A stretch of DNA of 64,000 bases. It comes from Beroe forskalii. Lineage: Eukaryota; Ctenophora; Nuda; Beroida; Beroidae. Location: assembly GCA_011033025.1 (NCBI GenBank), contig WFMF01000028.1, positions 310,001 through 374,000 of the forward strand, read 5' to 3'. The notes beneath the pieces are model-generated. The model did no database searches, was not told the DNA's origin, and worked only from the letters and a program-made list of their open reading frames with translations. This document shows, piece by piece, positions 12,101 through 25,222 of the stretch. The translations under genes were made by a program, and so were the position numbers. Position 1 is the first letter of the stretch, and each line of letters begins with the position of its first letter.

Positions 12101-15100
12101 CCGTTTTTCTATTCCATTTATCATTATTTCCTATTCTTTTTCCAGTTCCATTCTAAAATAGACAGCAACTAGACCGTTCCTTTTTCCCTTCCGACTAGTG
12201 GTAGAAATTATGATGTGTACTAATTATGATTATTTTCGCAAAATCATCATAATTACTACGCATCATAAATTCTACACATCATAATTTATACAGATCATAA
12301 TTTATACTTTCTCAAAATTCGACCATTATTTAGACTTTTAGAAAACATGTTGAAACAACCAGGATGACCATCTTGCCCAAAAAATATGGTTGGCTCCAAG
12401 GCCCTTTTCACATCTTTGTAATACAACTTCAATACAACTTCAAAAATCAAAGATTGTGGTGCTATCATATCATGGAGTTGCCACAAATTACGGAGTTTCA
12501 CTCAACTTAGTTGATACCAATAATCAAGGCCATAGCCTCCTAATAAGCTACCTTACTGCCAGACCTTATGAAAGACCAAATTTTCCATTTGATCAAAAAT
12601 GAAAACATAGAAAACATCGGTCGAAAAACAATATGTTGATGTGCAGGCATGATATTCACATAACATTAACTTCCCAATCACCATGACGTTGAAAGTTAGC
12701 ACAATTATGGATGTAAATCATGATAAAAGAAATGATTTTGTCGGAAAATAGCAGGCATCAAGGCTTATTTTATGATTTTTGATTAAATTCTGGAGGATTC
12801 CGGACAATTTTGGTTCAAAGGGCCGGGTAAAATGGTTAGAAAATAATGAAATTACATTCCCAAAATTTTTTCATCATAATTAGTACCGATCATAATTTCA
12901 TTCGTCATAAGAAGTACACATCATAATTTCTACCACTAAGGTATCACTATCTTAGGGCCGTAACTCTTTTAAAAAATTACTCACCCTCTCCAAAAAATAC
13001 CCCTTACCAACGGACTTCTTTATTAACCTTTTAATTTATTTCCTTGTGTTTAAATCAAACGCTGTTTTTGTTGCTTGATTGAGACGAATTTCGTGTTGGT
13101 CACACATATAGAAGTTCAAAGACAAGCCTTGGAAAATAGATGATGGGTTTGAATCCCGAGAGACCACTAAAGAAAAGCAAATAGGAAAAGGATGAGTGTT
13201 TTGAACGCATTTTAACCTCTTATTTTCATCTTATTTCTTTCTCTTTTATCATTTTTAAATATCTACTTAGTACGCACTTACTGGTGGGGGGTGGCCGTCC
13301 TTGCCAGGGGGGATTTAATCAATTTTCCCCCAGTACAGAATATATAAATTTGGGAAGGGTTAGCAGAGTTTGAGATTCATCGAGTACGTACCATGCAGCA
13401 TACGCCATGCACGCTATAACCTAAATAACCTCCAACTACAGCGCTAGATTAAGATATTTTATGTTATTTTACCACTTTTAAAACTACTGTGTACAATCAA
13501 ATTTGCGGACGGTTTCAGATGACAAGTACGAGTAGCAACGAATCAACCACTTCCTGCTTTCCTGTTAACATACCAGTTTTCTACTTCATTTAGAGTATCC
13601 ACTTTTATGCCACTAGGTGCCGAAGTATCAGTTGTCGAATCGTTTTGTTTATATTCTACAATAATATACTAATTAGACTTTCATGACGGGTGCATTAATT
13701 CACACTAGTTCATCTTACATATTAGGAATAAGCTAATAGACTAAAAATTATTCATTACATCAGGCAGTAAAATCGTTTATTCACTCATTTTTCTTGTCCG
13801 AACAGCCAAAGCTATTCTTACGTGTAAGACTCAGGATAGTTAAAATCTTTTAATCCAGTACAATCCTCCCGCAACGGGCGTGTAAGCGCATTTTTACTAG
13901 CTGTTTCTTTTTATAATCAGTCATAATTCTTTAGCCTCAAGATTATCGCATCGACGCTACACTGTATCTCATGGCTCGCTACGCTTAAAGTATCTTTTAC
14001 TTAAATCATCACCATTTTAGGTGCACTGACTCAGTATCATAACATGACTACTTATGGCAACTATTATTATCTTTACCGTAAGAATACCCTTCACGATGGG
14101 CACATTGGTGCAGTACTTCTTTTCGGCTTGCTAAGTTTAATTATCGCTTTAATAATCTTCCACTCAACTTGAATATAGGCGTACGGGTAGGTTGGTAAGG
14201 CATTTTATCTCGAATATCTCTGTCATTCATAATACTCCTTATGATGGACATATACATGCAGGTACGGCCTTTTCCCGACTAGTTTTGCCATTTTATCTTC
14301 AACTAGCATTGCTGAATTAATCTGTACCGATACTCCTCATGATGGGCGCAATGGCGCAGTATTTCATTGATTAACTATATTGGGCATTTATAGCGTTTTT
14401 CAGCATCTTCTTGATATTATGATATGCAGGGGATGCAATGGCGTTGATATTCTAAACATTGACAAGCTTTTCCTACTTATCTTTTTCAATCAACTAGCTA
14501 AGTCAAATTGGTAGTATTTTCCAATTAATTCAGAAGATTATTCGGAAAACATAAAATTTTAATATTATAACAACAACACGACAGAAAACTATACTGGTAG
14601 GCTCCCCATCGATGGGCCTGAACATGAATGACGAATGGGCACCCACAGTAGCTTGAGAAAATATGCTACGGTCGGTCTTGGAACTTTGGAATGGAACAAA
14701 ATACAACGAAAGACCAGATTGATTCTCTTAGACATCATAGAAGCATCGACCTCAGTTGATAAATGAAGCCTCGAAAAAGAAAATCGCACTGATTGCTAAG
14801 ACTACCAGTTTCAACGAGTATACCGGAAATACAGTGAAAAACACAAAAAAACACAAACACAAACAAAAACACAAATCAACACAGTTTTGGTCGTCTGTTA
14901 TTGATTAGAGCTCTTGCATGCCGTTCTTCCTACTTTATAGCCACGCCAAGTACCTATTTCTTCTAGAATTCTCATAATACCCTAGATTTCCCCTAAGTTC
15001 ACGGCCCATCTTGAAATAGATTGAAGTAGTGAAGGTTTACTTAGATTATGTCTTGGACTTAAGGCATTCTGTTATAATTAGTGCACTGTCGTGATAAATC

Positions 15101-18100
15101 TCCTCGTTGTTAAATGTGGCCCTCCTTACTCTCAACATGAACATCACTATCACTTAATAAATGCCTTTTTATGTTTTTGCTAGCATTGGTATGTTAACAG
15201 CTTCCTCTTTGACCAGGAACCCTTATTCTTGTTCCAGCTTCACCGTAATCAGAGACTGTCTGCCACTCTTGAGAGTGTGGCGACTCTCCAGGTAAGTGGC
15301 TCTCCTTTCCGGCATTGGATAACACTCCTAAAATTCAACACAATGGGCGCAAGACGCAAAGAAAAGGGAAGGGAACCGATGCAAGGGGCGGAATTTTCGA
15401 CAACTGTAGGAATACATAATATAGATGCAATGGGCGCTAAGACGCTAGCATATCGTTATAGAAGACACTCTTGGATCAAAATGTTTCTTCAATAGAAACC
15501 AAATTAAGGGGGGGGTTCCTTAAATTTTTGGAAAACACGTTTCTGAGATAATGGTTGACCCAAAAGGTGTTTCACGTGGGCCAACTTTTTGGCCGGGTTT
15601 GGTACCCCCAGACCAATGGCGCCGCCGTGGCGCCATGCCCAAATATGGGCCTAAAATGGGCATATTTTTCAAAAGCGACCTGGACGAGATCTGAGGGTGT
15701 GCAATCGATAGATAATGTGGTCCCCTCATTACCATAAAATTTGAAGTCGATATCTCAAAAATGGCCGAGTTATGGCCGAAAAACGTATGCCCATATATGG
15801 GCATACGCGCGCAGAAAAAAAAAGAACCAATTATTTTCTGGCCCAAATATCAATATTTTTGAATGAAACCAACTTTATTCGATAGATAATCATTGGTTTA
15901 TGTATTCTCTACAGGGGGTTGAATTACTAAATGGCCATTTGAGGTCAAAAACCTCTAAAAAACCACAAAATCGCCATTTTCGGTTGGTTTGCAAGAAATC
16001 GACTTTACATTTTTCGCTACTCTCGCCAAATTTTTAATATTTTTTTACGAAATTTTCAGAATCGCTTTGAAACTTAATTTCGCCCTTACCAAAAAATCAA
16101 AAAATTTTTGGTCCGAGGACCAAAAATTTTTTTGGGTGCCTAACCCAAAATTTCGATCAATAACATAAGCAGTCTTAAGTTTCAAAGCGATTTGAAAATT
16201 TCAAAAAAAATATTAAAAAATGGCGAGGAGTAGCGAAAATGTAAAGTCGATTTTTGCAAAACCGCAAAACCGAGAAAATGGCGATTTTGTGGTTTTTAGA
16301 GGTTTTTGACCAAATGGCCATTTTAGTAGCAATCAACCCCATACTTGCAGAGAATACATAAACCAATGCCATCTATCGAATAAAGTTGGTTTCATCTAAA
16401 AATATTGATATTTGGGCAAGTTATGGGCCAAAATAAGCTTGCGCTGACGCGCGTATGCCCATATATGGCATACGTTTTTCGGCCATAACTGGCCATTTTT
16501 TGAGATATCGACTTCAAATTTTTTATGGTAACTCAGGGGACCATTATCTATCGATTGCACACCTCAGATCTCGTCCAAGTCGCTTTTGAAAAAAAATATG
16601 CCCATTTTAGGCCCATATTTGGGGCATGGCGCCACGGCGGCGCCAGTGGGTCTGGGGGTACCAAACCCGGCCAAAAAGTTGGCCCAAGACTGTGTACCTT
16701 GGGTCAACCATTATCTCAGAAACGTTTTCCAAAAATTTGGGTTGAAACCCCCTTAAGAAGCTTTTCAATATGGGGAAACCAACGGGGAATGGAGAAACAA
16801 ATTGGGAAATAAAAGGGGGTACAAAAGTACAAAGATTGTCCGACGCTGTCTGACCCCCTCGCGGGGGCCAGACGACGTTTGACAATACAAGGAGAGTATT
16901 CCATAACCAAGCCCATTGCCCAAACACCCCAAAAGGGGAGTATCCGGCGAGCTTTGGCTAGTTAAATTAAAAAAAAAAAAAAAAAAAAACGTGATCACAA
17001 GTCGCACGTGCATTTTACTGCGCGCACGTGCATTTTACTGCGTGCCATGTTCTGTTTGCGCGCGTATGCATTCATTCTTGGTTGTTTCCTTTTGAGTTTT
17101 GTGCGACGTCTCGTACCCATATCAAGCGTTGCGCATTATGGAGCGTTTCTATTGATGAAAATAATTGTATCATACGAAATCACATTATTTTCTATCCTAA
17201 AAGTTTCTGCAGTTTGATGTTATGTTGCTCGGATACCACAGTCAGAGGCCAGAGCTCACTTGATCGAGGATTGCTCAATACTCATGGCGACTATTGAGTA
17301 GATATTCAACCAAATGCAATGTTCTTCCAGGGCGTCGAGCTTTGTGATTTCAGGATCACCTGTGCCAACTTAAAGATAAAAAGAAGGATTAATAGCCAAG
17401 ATTGAAGATGCAGATTTCGTACATTTATGAGATACTGGGACAAATTTTCATCTCTTACTTTCCTCAGCGAAATTGCTAAGGTCAATCATCATTGATCGAA
17501 TCATCGAAATCTATTGCTCTCTGTCAATAAGTGCCTCCTGCGTAAAGAAAAATGATAATTTGATTGAAACCCAATCAAAAGACAAAATTTGATGGAAAGT
17601 TCCAAGAAAATCGAAAGACATTCATGCACCTTTTGTCATTAAAAAGCTTGATGAAATTGAAGAATGATGAAGATTTTTAAAAAGAATAAATTTCCAAGTT
17701 TCAACATTAGGATGAACAGAGCATTGAACCCGAATAACTGTAATCTAGCTGCAGTACACATTGTACAGTATGCCACTACACCAAGCTATATTGGCGCGAG
17801 TGATATTCTTCTTTTGCGGTCACCGGTTTCTAGTCACAGCATCTGTGCTGTGTCTCTGTCGCCGGGTCCCCAGAGGCAAACTCCTGCTAGCTCGACCCCA
17901 AGGACTCCTGTATAACAATAATCATACTTACCTATATCATAGAACTGCAACTAGACACGGGAGTCTAATGTCAGTTGCTACCTGGAGCGCTGCAAACTCT
18001 CGGAGAGCAGACAGGGACCAACGCTCAGGCCAAACCCATTTGTTCTGTATTCCTCCCGGATAAATCCTGTGTGGGATGTCAGAACTTTCCAAATTAACCT

Positions 18101-21100
18101 TAAAGGTCACCAGTGATCCATAAACAGGTTGTTCCTCTCAAAACGACCTATTTGTATCACAAAATGACAAAAGTGGGGGTTGCCCTGTAAAACTTAAGTC
18201 TGCCAAAGAGTATGACTAAACTGAGTTTACCATTCCGGTTTTCAAACGTTATGATGAACTCGCAAATGAAATGGGAGGGACAGCTCTGGGTCCTTAAGAA
18301 GTGGATAAGGACCTAGAACTGGCAAACTCGCAAGCCGAGTGCTTCTATTCCGCTATGTGAGTAAGGCTGATATGAATCAGTACCCGTCTGGAATAAACCT
18401 GGGGAATAAACCTGAGGGTGATTAAATGCTTGATGTCTGTTAATTATGATGGGATCTTGATACGTAGTGTACCAGCCAATCCCATTGTTCTAATGGTCAA
18501 TTTCCAGTAATACCAGCTCCAGTGGCCAATTTCCGTTAAATGGTTCATAGCTGAAAATGTACCAGGCGTTCAAGAAAAGTTGATTCAGTTTCTCTTTTTC
18601 CGCTAATCTGTCCTGGACAGTTGTTCATAACCTGTGAACAATTTCCATAAGAATAGAGTCGCATAGTCGGTACTGGCTGAAAGAAAATATTTCAGGGTGC
18701 CATCAAGTGGAATTCGGTAAAATGCAACCTAGATTGTTATGCCAATTCAGGGAGTATATCAGTGAAAGCTTATTAAAAGCAAACGAGAAAAAACCATTTT
18801 CTCTGGATCTCTGATCCACCTCCGCGATCTAGAAATCCTAACGCTCCTGATTTCATCTGATCCAGCAGCTTTGTTGCTTGCCAACTGCTGCACAGCCTTG
18901 TGAGTTGCCAAAAGTTTCATGAAGAAATTGGCGATTGCTTGCTGCTTATCACTCGGTATTAGAGTGATATGCAGAACCTGAGGATTCCTGAGGGGAACCT
19001 GAAATTTCTCCTGGGGTTTTCCTGAAGCTGTTAAGGGTTCCTGTTACTTTTATTACCACAGGGGTACCAGATTGATCGAGAAATAGATATTACTGCAGAA
19101 TATCTTCCAGCTTTTGCGATAAGAATGCTTCAAATGCTAGGAAATCAGTCTGAACGCGGAGCAGAAGAGATCCCAGTCCTCAGAAAAGTACCCGGAGCAG
19201 TTGGCTTCTGTCAGAGAGCAAGGCAGTCTGATAGCCTTGATGAGGTCCGCTGCCAAAAGTGTAAGGTGAAAAGAGAGGATCCGCTAACAGAGGAGCAGGC
19301 ATGTGAAGCAGGAGATGCTGCCTGCAAGAGCTAAAGGGGTCCTCAGGTGAGAAACCTGGAATGAACCAGAATGGGTGTCTGGCGTAGTGAACACTGATAT
19401 TATAAAGGACCATGTGGATGCTTGAAAATGATCAAAAAAGTGACATACATACGACGACGACATACGACCAAATTTGGTCCCACCACCTATTTCAGATTTA
19501 ACCGTACGCGTAAAGGTAGTATACACACAACCCCCAAAAAACACGATCTCTGCTAACCTTTTCTCAATGCCTTTTTGTAAAACAAAAACGCGATTGGGAA
19601 CAGGAAAAAATTGCGGCATTTCAACACCATTTAGTTCAGTCATTAAGGAGTTTGGGGACAGTGGAGGTCGGTTGTTATAATAACTACCTCTTTCCTTTTA
19701 AATATTAAAGATTCACAAGCTCAAGCTGATTATTGAAATGAATTCAAATATTGAAAAAGTAGCTTCATAGCTGATCCTTCTCATTTGATTATGCTAACAG
19801 CACTGTTAGAGGGGGCGATGGCCATTATTGTTAGGACGACAATGGGTCCAGAATGGGGAAATGTTATTGAAGTCGAAGATAGTTAATCTTATTCCCAACC
19901 ATGCACCCCCTCACTCCCGCAGTAAATCCAGAAAATGTCCTAAGCGTGCCTCACGTCATGTCAGGTTATCAGGTCTTTAGCAGCTCAGAGAGGTTCGCTA
20001 TCACCCGGAGAACGACAGATCATTCCATCATTCCCTCATTTCTCTATTTCATTTCGCGTTGGGGTTGCTCCTTGAATCATTCCCCAAATCCCCAAGGCAG
20101 AAGTCTGCTTAAGAATGCCATACAGTAGAGAACGAGTCTTGCCTTCTGAGGGTCTCCAAAGTGAAAGTTTGTGTTAGAATGCCATCGTGAACAAGTATTG
20201 CCTTAGAGGGTCGTGACTTGGCGATTGCAGATGTACAGAATTTACCAACTGAAGTTATTAAAAATTAAAATTGACATCAAAAACTGAATTCTGAAATTCT
20301 TTTTCGCGTGTAGGAATGTAAAACAGTCTATGTATTCAGTATTTATTTAACTACTTAACTTTTAGCCTGGAATTGGAATATAAATAAGTTTCCTCCTTTA
20401 ATGTGATCTGTGATTGTTTCAGAGCTTCCAGAAAACACCAGCAGTACTTTCCTCCCCTACATCAGCTAAGAAAACACCTGGCTTAACACCTCTTTCTGGA
20501 CCACGACTCAATGCAGGTGAGATGGTGATTACATACATTTTAAAGTATGGGCATGGCTCTGACTTAGGAATTTCGACTCTGACTCAGGAATTTTGATTGC
20601 GTATCATAAGCGATTTGAGTATTTTGTTGAAATTTGGGAGCCCAAATATGTTACTTTGAAATTAGAATGCTCAAATTATCTCTTTCTTTATTCCTTCATC
20701 TATTCCATCCCTAGATCAACTGCAGCAGCACTACACTGACTGTATCAAGCTAAGCACGGAGAACAAGATCAACGCTAAGAACGCATTTGGTCTGCACTTG
20801 TTGGAGTACATCGATACCATTCTGCAGGAGAAGAGTGATAACTTTCAGGTACCGGAAAGATGTTGAATTCGTAACTTTGTCTGGTTCTTATTTTGTCTGA
20901 ACAATTCTAGACTAAATAATTCTAGACTAAAAGATTCAATGTCGCAGGTCCTAGATTATAATTGTTCAAACTAAATGAGAACCAGAAAAATTGAAAATTT
21001 CGCATCTTTTCATGTTAATTCGCCTGTAATCCAGATTCCAGTGCCACTATCCTTGGAATTTGGCAGTCAAAATGCAAAAAGAGTAAGAGGTTATATTTGG

Positions 21101-24100
21101 AATGGGGCGGTCGCATTGTTTGTGATCAGAAACGTTCACTTTGCGGAACGCGCATGAACTCTACAATCAGGTCTAATATTTTTGGCGCGTTTTTCTTCGA
21201 CTGGAAATTTATTTCAAAGAATGTGTCAATTTTTTTGTTATCTCGAAACTATTATTGCGAGAAAGTTCCTGTATGTGAAAAGTTCTAACCACTATCTATA
21301 GCATCTCCAGATTTCATTGCAGTGTTCTAGAAACTTTTACCCGAGTCGTTAAAGACCAGCTACGTTTAAGAGTACTGCTATCGCTGAAATATTCAATGCC
21401 TTGTATTGAATGAACGATGTACATTGATACATTGTACCATGTACACTTTAGTGTACATTGTACAGGCAGATAAGATTGATATTAGGGATCGTTCACATAT
21501 TACGTAATCAATTTTTGGGCATTTTTTACCCCCCTCCCCCCCCCTCCGTAATCAAACGTAATCATGGCCAAACCCCCCCTCTTTTTCGGAAAATATTACG
21601 TAATCATTGCCCAACCCCCCCTCCTTCAGTTTTTTTGACGTCACCAAAAACTGTATTAACTGACAAAAAATTAGAACAGTATTGTGTGTTTCAATTCAAT
21701 CATCAACATCATCGACCTGAAGATGACATTCAAAAGTTCAAAGCTTCTTTTAGTTTTTCCTATGGAAATCTCGCCTACGGCAACTCCTCTGACAATGAGA
21801 TGGACACCTCCTCCTCTTCCTCTGTTCCTCCAAGGCATCCTCATCTGCTCATCATCCTCCTTTACCTCCAACAGATCATCCTCCTCCTCTACACCTGAGG
21901 CTCCCAGTTCCACTAAAGAGCCAGAAATCAACGTCTTGGTCCCACCTCAACCTCCTTCAAAACCGATGGAACCAAAGTTCAGTATCCGTGTCCTGCTCAT
22001 CTGCCGACAGAACCCAAGATCCAGATCAGCCCTAGTGCCTAGCCCCTAAGTGCCAGATCAGAGTCTGGCAACTTCACAGACAACTGCAGCTTCCTACACC
22101 TTCATCAAAAAGATTGATTCCTGGATAATGGAGCTGCGGATGTATGCCAAGACCTGCTCTGGCATCAACTCTAGAGCTCTAGGGAAAGAAAGGCCTCCGA
22201 ACCTCTGATCAAGCACAGAGCAGCAAACCTTAAATACAAAGAGGCACTGAAGTGATTTGGAAGAGTTCAACGAATGGAGTACATCCCTTCTTTATGGGAA
22301 GCACTAAAGGAACTATACATTCTGAACCATATTGAGTTAGAGTAGATCATGTTTTAATCATAATTATGAAATTTTGACAATTTTTCTGCAAATGGTTAAT
22401 TTTTGCTAATAAAAATTCAGAAATCCTTTAAAATTTTCATAAAAAATTCTTGAAATTTTCATGAAAATTCTTTAAATTTTAATGAAAATTCGTGAAATTT
22501 TCATAAAAATCCTTGAAATTTTCATGAAAATTCAGATATTTTGATTACGTAATCATTGGCCAAACCCCCCCCCCCTCGTAATCAAACGTAATCATTTGGA
22601 AACCCCCTCCCCCCCTCGGCTGATTACGTAATATGTGAACAATCCCTTAACATTCCCCACTGTTTAGGTTGTCGGGTGTACTATCGATGCAGGAGCTAAG
22701 ATCTACGCTGGTCGTGTTGATGCGGTACACGGTGACATACTTCAGATGTTAGGGACGATGGGAAACGCGGCAGAGACAGACAATGGGGCTGCAGGTTGGT
22801 AGATAGTGCGTTTCGTACACTGGTCAGTGGTCACATCAATATAGAATAGGTTTGAAAAAAGAGTTTCGTTTGAGTGACGAACATTCGTAGTTTCAAGTTA
22901 ACAAAATCTCTCAATCTTGTCATGGTCAAAATGGTGACTTTGATAACCTAATTTTACCCAGATGATGATGAAGACGATATTGAAGATGCTGCCAAGAAAA
23001 AGGATAAAGATAAGAAGAAGAAAAAGAAAATAACGCTTTGTGAGGGAAGAACAATTGAGAAAAACCTTGCGAACATCAGGAACACAACGTACGACCTTAG
23101 CTTCGACGTGGATCCTCTGATTCAGGTAATGAATGGATATAGTTCATGATTTTTATTTACTTGCAGTTTACATTTTCACTCTACAATATACGATATTTGA
23201 AAACTTGCTCTGCTTTGAAAATACGTTTCAACACGATTTAATTTAAGATTTTCAGAAATCGAGTAAACTATATCTCCAACAAACCCCAAACATCCCCCAG
23301 ATCACAACACGACAGTCGGACGAGCAATGCACAGCAGCGCTCCTCTCGTACAACCTCACTCTGAGAAACGACTCTCTGCTCTTCGACTCTACTTCTGTCA
23401 GCGAGATCTCCTCTTCTCAGCAGCAAGAAACACCACCAGCTCCTCCAACCATCGATACGTCACACATGGCGTCACTCATTCCTTCCCTCATGAACTCGGA
23501 GCGGGCTATTTGTCCCACCTTCGACGGGTTCCGGTTTAACAATTGGAAGTGTACGGAAGAGAAGAGTTTCTACGAGACTCCTCCCCCACTGCCGCCCACC
23601 CAGGAGTCAGAGCAGCCGGAACCCTTCGTTCCGGGCATGGAGGATCTGGATGACAACGAGGATGATCATTTCGGGGGAGGGGATGTCATGAGCAGTGGGG
23701 ATGAAGGGGATGGCGGAGTCGTAGGGGAAGGGGATCATGGGGGCATGCCAGAGAAACAGAAACTTACGATAGACGATCTCACTCTTGCGTTAGAACCCAC
23801 GGAGTATGGGTACTTCAACCCGAGACTCGCTCAGATGTGGGCGGGACCGGGTCACTGGAAGCTCAAACCTGTCACGGAAAAGACGGCCGGGGAGAAGAAG
23901 GAGCGAACGAAGAAAACTGCCACCATGCAAACATTCGATACATCCAAGGACGATTTGTTCAAAAACTTCATCAAATCCCGAGCAAAAACAACTCTTGCTC
24001 AAGAAACAATTCGATCGAACCAATCGTCGAATAACTTGCTTCCCGTAGATATCAACTACCTAGAATCCGACCTCCGGAAACTGTCGATGATGCCCCTTTG

Positions 24101-25130
24101 GCGGGGTAACCTGAAAGTTACCGATAAGATCGAGGGAAGTCAGGAGAGTAGTGGTGACAAGAAGGAGTGGTATAACTACGAGAACCCGCATGATACCAGC
24201 AACTACTGTCCTAATGACGCTGGTCCTCCTTCCGATGACGATGATGATGACGTGGGAGCCGGGGAGATCAGTTTCGGGCCCCAGCAACGGACAACCCCAC
24301 ACCCATTGGGGAGCTGGAACTGATCGATGCTGTGGCAAAGATCGAGAAGATCGACATCCAGTATGCCAAGCAAGCCAAGAAGATTGATGTTAAGAAGCTG
24401 AAGTCGGCAATGTGGAGAAGCATTTCTAATGGAGCTATCGGCAACAGTGAGTGTTATTTTCCACTGCGTCATTTTTTTTGAAATTTCTATTTTCAAGTTG
24501 GAAGATGAATGTTGATTCGATGTTCTGGAATTGAATGGGATGGAAAGCATGAAATTTTTACTCTACAAAACTGCCTATTATCTTGAAGTATTTAATGATT
24601 CCCAGTTTATGTAAATCTAACCGATTTATCAACAGGTGAAAACGTCATACCAAACAAGGCTGCTGTGGACAATGGTGTCAAAGATACCGACTCTGAGCCA
24701 GTCAAGTTCTCAGACATCTACAAACGAATACCACAGCAGGTTAGTCAAAATTCAAGTGCGTTACTGCCGTAGAAATATCAAATGATAGTATCAAATGATT
24801 CTGTGTTCTATTTCCCGACATTTAATTTTTAAAGATATACCTCGTAATAATGTAGAGTTCGTTTATGTCATTGTTAAACGTTTACGACAGAATGTGTTTG
24901 CATAATAATAATTTTTCTTGTACATTTTCAAGATACCATACTGTCTTGTAAATTCAAGACTTAAACATATTCCATCCACATTTCAGGTTTCGGTTACGAT
25001 GGCTGACAACCTGTCAGTTCCCATTGCGTTTGCCTGTCTCCTTCACCTGGCGAACGAACATGACCTGAGGCTGGAGGATAACGGCCGCTTATCTGACATT
25101 CGAATTGCTGTTCCCGGCTGTAATTTGTAG
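9176..25130 (+). CDS. NCAPH: Condensin complex subunit 2 (CAP-H, condensin I kleisin), ten exons, complete
   Basis: The kleisin bridges the SMC2/SMC4 heads of condensin I in mitotic chromosome compaction. Exons: 9176-9272, 10346-10431, 15238-15291, 20423-20516, 20715-20848, 22668-22794, 22962-23125, 23301-24446, 24636-24739, 24987-25130; all junctions are GT-AG and phases agree. Product is about 717 residues (human 741). Blocks in order: N-terminal SLTLQ helix; [14 protein letters not shown] and [26 protein letters not shown]; a Lys-rich linker; [45 protein letters not shown]; and C-terminal winged-helix [22 protein letters not shown]. The first ATG follows a possible TAG acceptor, so extra 5' UTR exons are possible. 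The 54-nt third exon is the least certain. In exon 8 the frame slips near 24276-24291 (one base missing, or two extra), in the acidic linker. An AATAAA lies at 25217-25222. Confidence 0.93.
9626..9844. mobile_element. Full-length TCGATC-rich MITE (NCAPH intron 1)
   Basis: Inverted ends (ACATCGGTTAATTGAATGG against CCATTCGATCGACCAATG) flank an internal AAAGATTTTC spacer shared with the intact copy at 32720-32953. Length is about 219 bp. The outermost bases differ from the other copy, so this one is older or belongs to a subfamily. Confidence 0.7.
10680..10950. repeat. GGTGGTTCGG-type low-complexity block
   Basis: A degenerate repeat of GGTGGGTTC / GGTGGTTTCGG units. It contains a short AACCCTAACC stretch and its reverse complement, which make a small hairpin around 10785-10810. 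No coding signal. Confidence 0.6.
11346..13000. repeat. 329-bp tandem repeat, three copies, interrupted by a TIR element
   Basis: Copies begin near 11346, 11681 and 12010 and share blocks such as CGTGCCTCTCCATATCTTAG and GACAGCAACTAGACCG. Copies 2 and 3 are nearly identical and 329 bp apart; copy 1 differs by small indels and point changes. The third copy is split by the insertion at 12198-12941, and its tail (TATCACTATCTTAGGG) resumes at 12942. The short identical frames inside are by-products of the repetition. Confidence 0.85.
12198..12941. mobile_element. TIR DNA transposon (non-autonomous) inserted in the tandem repeat
   Basis: The left end, GTGGTAGAAATTATGATGTG, is mirrored at the right end by CATAATTTCTACCAC. 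Both ends carry several ATCATAATT subrepeats. The interrupted repeat has TATCAC at the target, and the flanks are consistent with a TA duplication as in Tc1/mariner elements. The internal 500 bp has no transposase-like frame. Confidence 0.75.
13001..15237. other. NCAPH intron 2 remainder; decayed ATGATGGGC-type repeats
   Basis: No exon is seen before 15238. Around 14090, 14237, 14336 and 14424 lie diverged copies of a motif like ATGATGGGCNCANTGGNGCAG, with relatives near 15342 and 15428 (CAATGGGCGC). They are probably an old interspersed or tandem repeat. Confidence 0.4.
15508..16752. mobile_element. 1.25-kb foldback element with ~600-bp inverted arms and TTAA flanks
   Basis: Left and right halves are near-perfect reverse complements about a centre near 16116 (GGTCCGAGGACC). 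Matching pairs include GGTACCCCCAGACC at 15601 and GGTCTGGGGGTACC at 16647, and GGGCATACGCGCG at 15799 and CGCGCGTATGCCC at 16448. TTAA at 15504-15507 and 16753-16756 bounds runs of G and C, suggesting a four-base TTAA duplication (piggyBac-like target preference). No transposase is encoded. In the NCAPH pre-mRNA it would form a very long hairpin. Confidence 0.9.
16829..16885. repeat. GC-rich hairpin related to 5728-5815
   Basis: Imperfect arms GACGCTGTCTGACC and GGCCAGACGACGTTTG flank a CCCCTCGCGGGGG core. This shares the CCCCCTCGCG centre with the longer hairpin at 5728-5815. Confidence 0.6.
17003..17042. repeat. Direct duplication of a 20-bp unit
   Basis: Two adjacent copies of GCACGTGCATTTTACTGCGC/T follow a poly-A run of about 22. 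No function is apparent. Confidence 0.7.
17046..20422. other. NCAPH intron 3, right part
   Basis: Only short frames without recognisable domains. No exon fits the NCAPH reading phase between 15291 and 20423. Confidence 0.45.
21485..22646. mobile_element. Harbinger-like non-autonomous element with TTA target duplication (NCAPH intron 5)
   Basis: Ends are GGGATCGTTCACATATTACG (left) and, in reverse complement, GGGATTGTTCACATATTACG (right), flanked by TTA at 21482-21484 and 22647-22649. Subterminal CCCCCC blocks are mirrored. The middle (about 21680-22330) is a Ser/Pro-coding-biased, non-repetitive stretch without transposase motifs. It is followed by AAATTTTCATGAAAATT repeats (22400-22540). 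Three-base TTA/TAA duplications are typical of PIF/Harbinger elements. Confidence 0.75.
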
Positions 25131-25216
25131 TGTTATGTTTATACTATTGCCTTTTTTCGTATAGTAATGAAAGACATTCCTTCTAAAACATTACGCCATG
25201 ATATTATAGTATAAAG

Positions 25217-25222
25217 AATAAA
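25217..25222 (+). terminator. Polyadenylation signal of NCAPH
   Basis: An AATAAA hexamer about 90 nt past the NCAPH stop, in a suitable position for 3' end formation. Confidence 0.55.

Noticed and set aside
11647..12161. Two identical 61-residue proteins
   Set aside because: They are the same non-coding 329-bp repeat read twice; no domain, no codon pattern.
17927..17936. ATACTTACCT, the 5' end of U1 snRNA
   Set aside because: The following bases do not resemble U1 stems, Sm site or PSE; chance match.
19125..19334. A 69-residue open frame with two CxxC-like Cys (RCQKCK)
   Set aside because: No flanking splice signals in NCAPH phase, no domain, and NCAPH is complete without it.
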